From contig NW_025777508.1 in NCBI RefSeq assembly GCF_021130785.1, positions 1 through 64,000 on the forward strand: a stretch of 64,000 nt of DNA, given 5' to 3'. The DNA is from Homalodisca vitripennis. Lineage: Eukaryota > Arthropoda > Insecta > Hemiptera > Cicadellidae. Below are positions 63,780-64,000 of this stretch, piece after piece (position 1 is the stretch's first letter; every line of letters begins with the position of its first letter). The position numbers were made by a program, and so were the translations under genes. The notes under the pieces are model-generated. The model had not been told where the DNA came from, did no database searches, and saw only the letters and a program-made list of their open reading frames with translations.

Positions 63780-64000
63780 AAATAGCCAATGTCTTGCTGC
63801 AAGTAAGCCAAATAATTACTTTTTGACAAAATTTTTTTAAATTTGGAATATTTTTAATGTGTAATGGAACATGATTAAAAAACTTTGGTCCTAAATACTG
63901 AAAAGAATGGCGAAAAATGGATTTATTTACTTTTGGTAGTCTAAAATTATTTCTATTTACATATCTAGTATAATAATAATGTATATTATCATTGCCTACA
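63765..64000 (-). mobile_element. LINE C-terminal fragment running off the window
   Basis: On the minus strand: YTRYVNRNNFRLPKVNKS, IFRHSFQYLGPKFFNHVPL and HIKNIPNLKKFCQKV, ending LAI before TGA (near 63775). The LGPKFFNxxP wording is the C-terminal domain of a LINE ORF2, from a family other than the fragment at 62972-63325. It continues past base 64000. Confidence 0.8.

Overview
This is a window of animal nuclear DNA, AT-rich, with widely spaced coding exons bounded by GT/AG splice sites and a dense load of transposable elements. The mix (piggyBac-like elements with TTAA target duplications, mariner and pogo/Tigger-like elements with TA duplications, LINEs carrying a PHD-type ORF1, tRNA-derived SINE heads) fits an arthropod, most likely an insect; a hemipteran is a guess from overall style. 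I see no bacterial operon, rRNA gene, CRISPR array or intact tRNA gene.

Two host genes can be assembled, both on the + strand. The first (8877-24338, seven coding exons, about 298 aa) encodes a protein with three widely spaced U1/JAZ-type C2H2 zinc fingers, the arrangement of the dsRNA-binding ZNF346/ZNF385 group. The second (coding 52345-60156, five coding exons, about 244 aa, plus a probable 5' non-coding exon ending at 42618) encodes a six-pass membrane protein of the AIG1/ADTRP family (serine/threonine-type hydrolases of FAHFA lipids) with a C-terminal dilysine-like ER signal.

Layout: 100-2860 decayed Jockey-like LINE (-); 3130-7492 decayed CR1/Jockey-group LINE (+) ending in a 110-bp (CT)n run; 8386-8638 SINE; 8.8-24.3 kb zinc-finger gene, whose first intron holds a 2.5-kb palindromic transposon (9309-14987) itself split by a 3.1-kb pogo-like element (9378-12502), and whose later introns hold a 604-bp fold-back element and an inverted-repeat element carrying ten 170-bp tandem repeats; 24.3-42 kb, 3' flank and intergenic DNA with a small piggyBac-like element (30077-31131), a possible relative (32647-33566), a decayed piggyBac-like element (34958-39088) containing a mariner-like element (37140-38472), and a MITE (41222-41829); 42.3-60.2 kb AIG1-like gene, with an intact two-ORF LINE in its first intron (43924-48473), hAT- and Tigger-like MITEs, and two mariner relics in later introns; 62.9-64 kb two LINE 3' fragments (-).

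The strongest unexpected signal is in the intact LINE: ORF2 has no AUG ahead of its endonuclease domain, and the last two sense codons of ORF1 form a correctly phased A AAA AAC slippery heptamer that leads by a -1 shift into ORF2, followed by a perfect 8-bp inverted repeat. The other notable structures are the satellite-carrying inverted-repeat element, the three fold-back structures, and the nested insertions whose removal restores the interrupted sequence.
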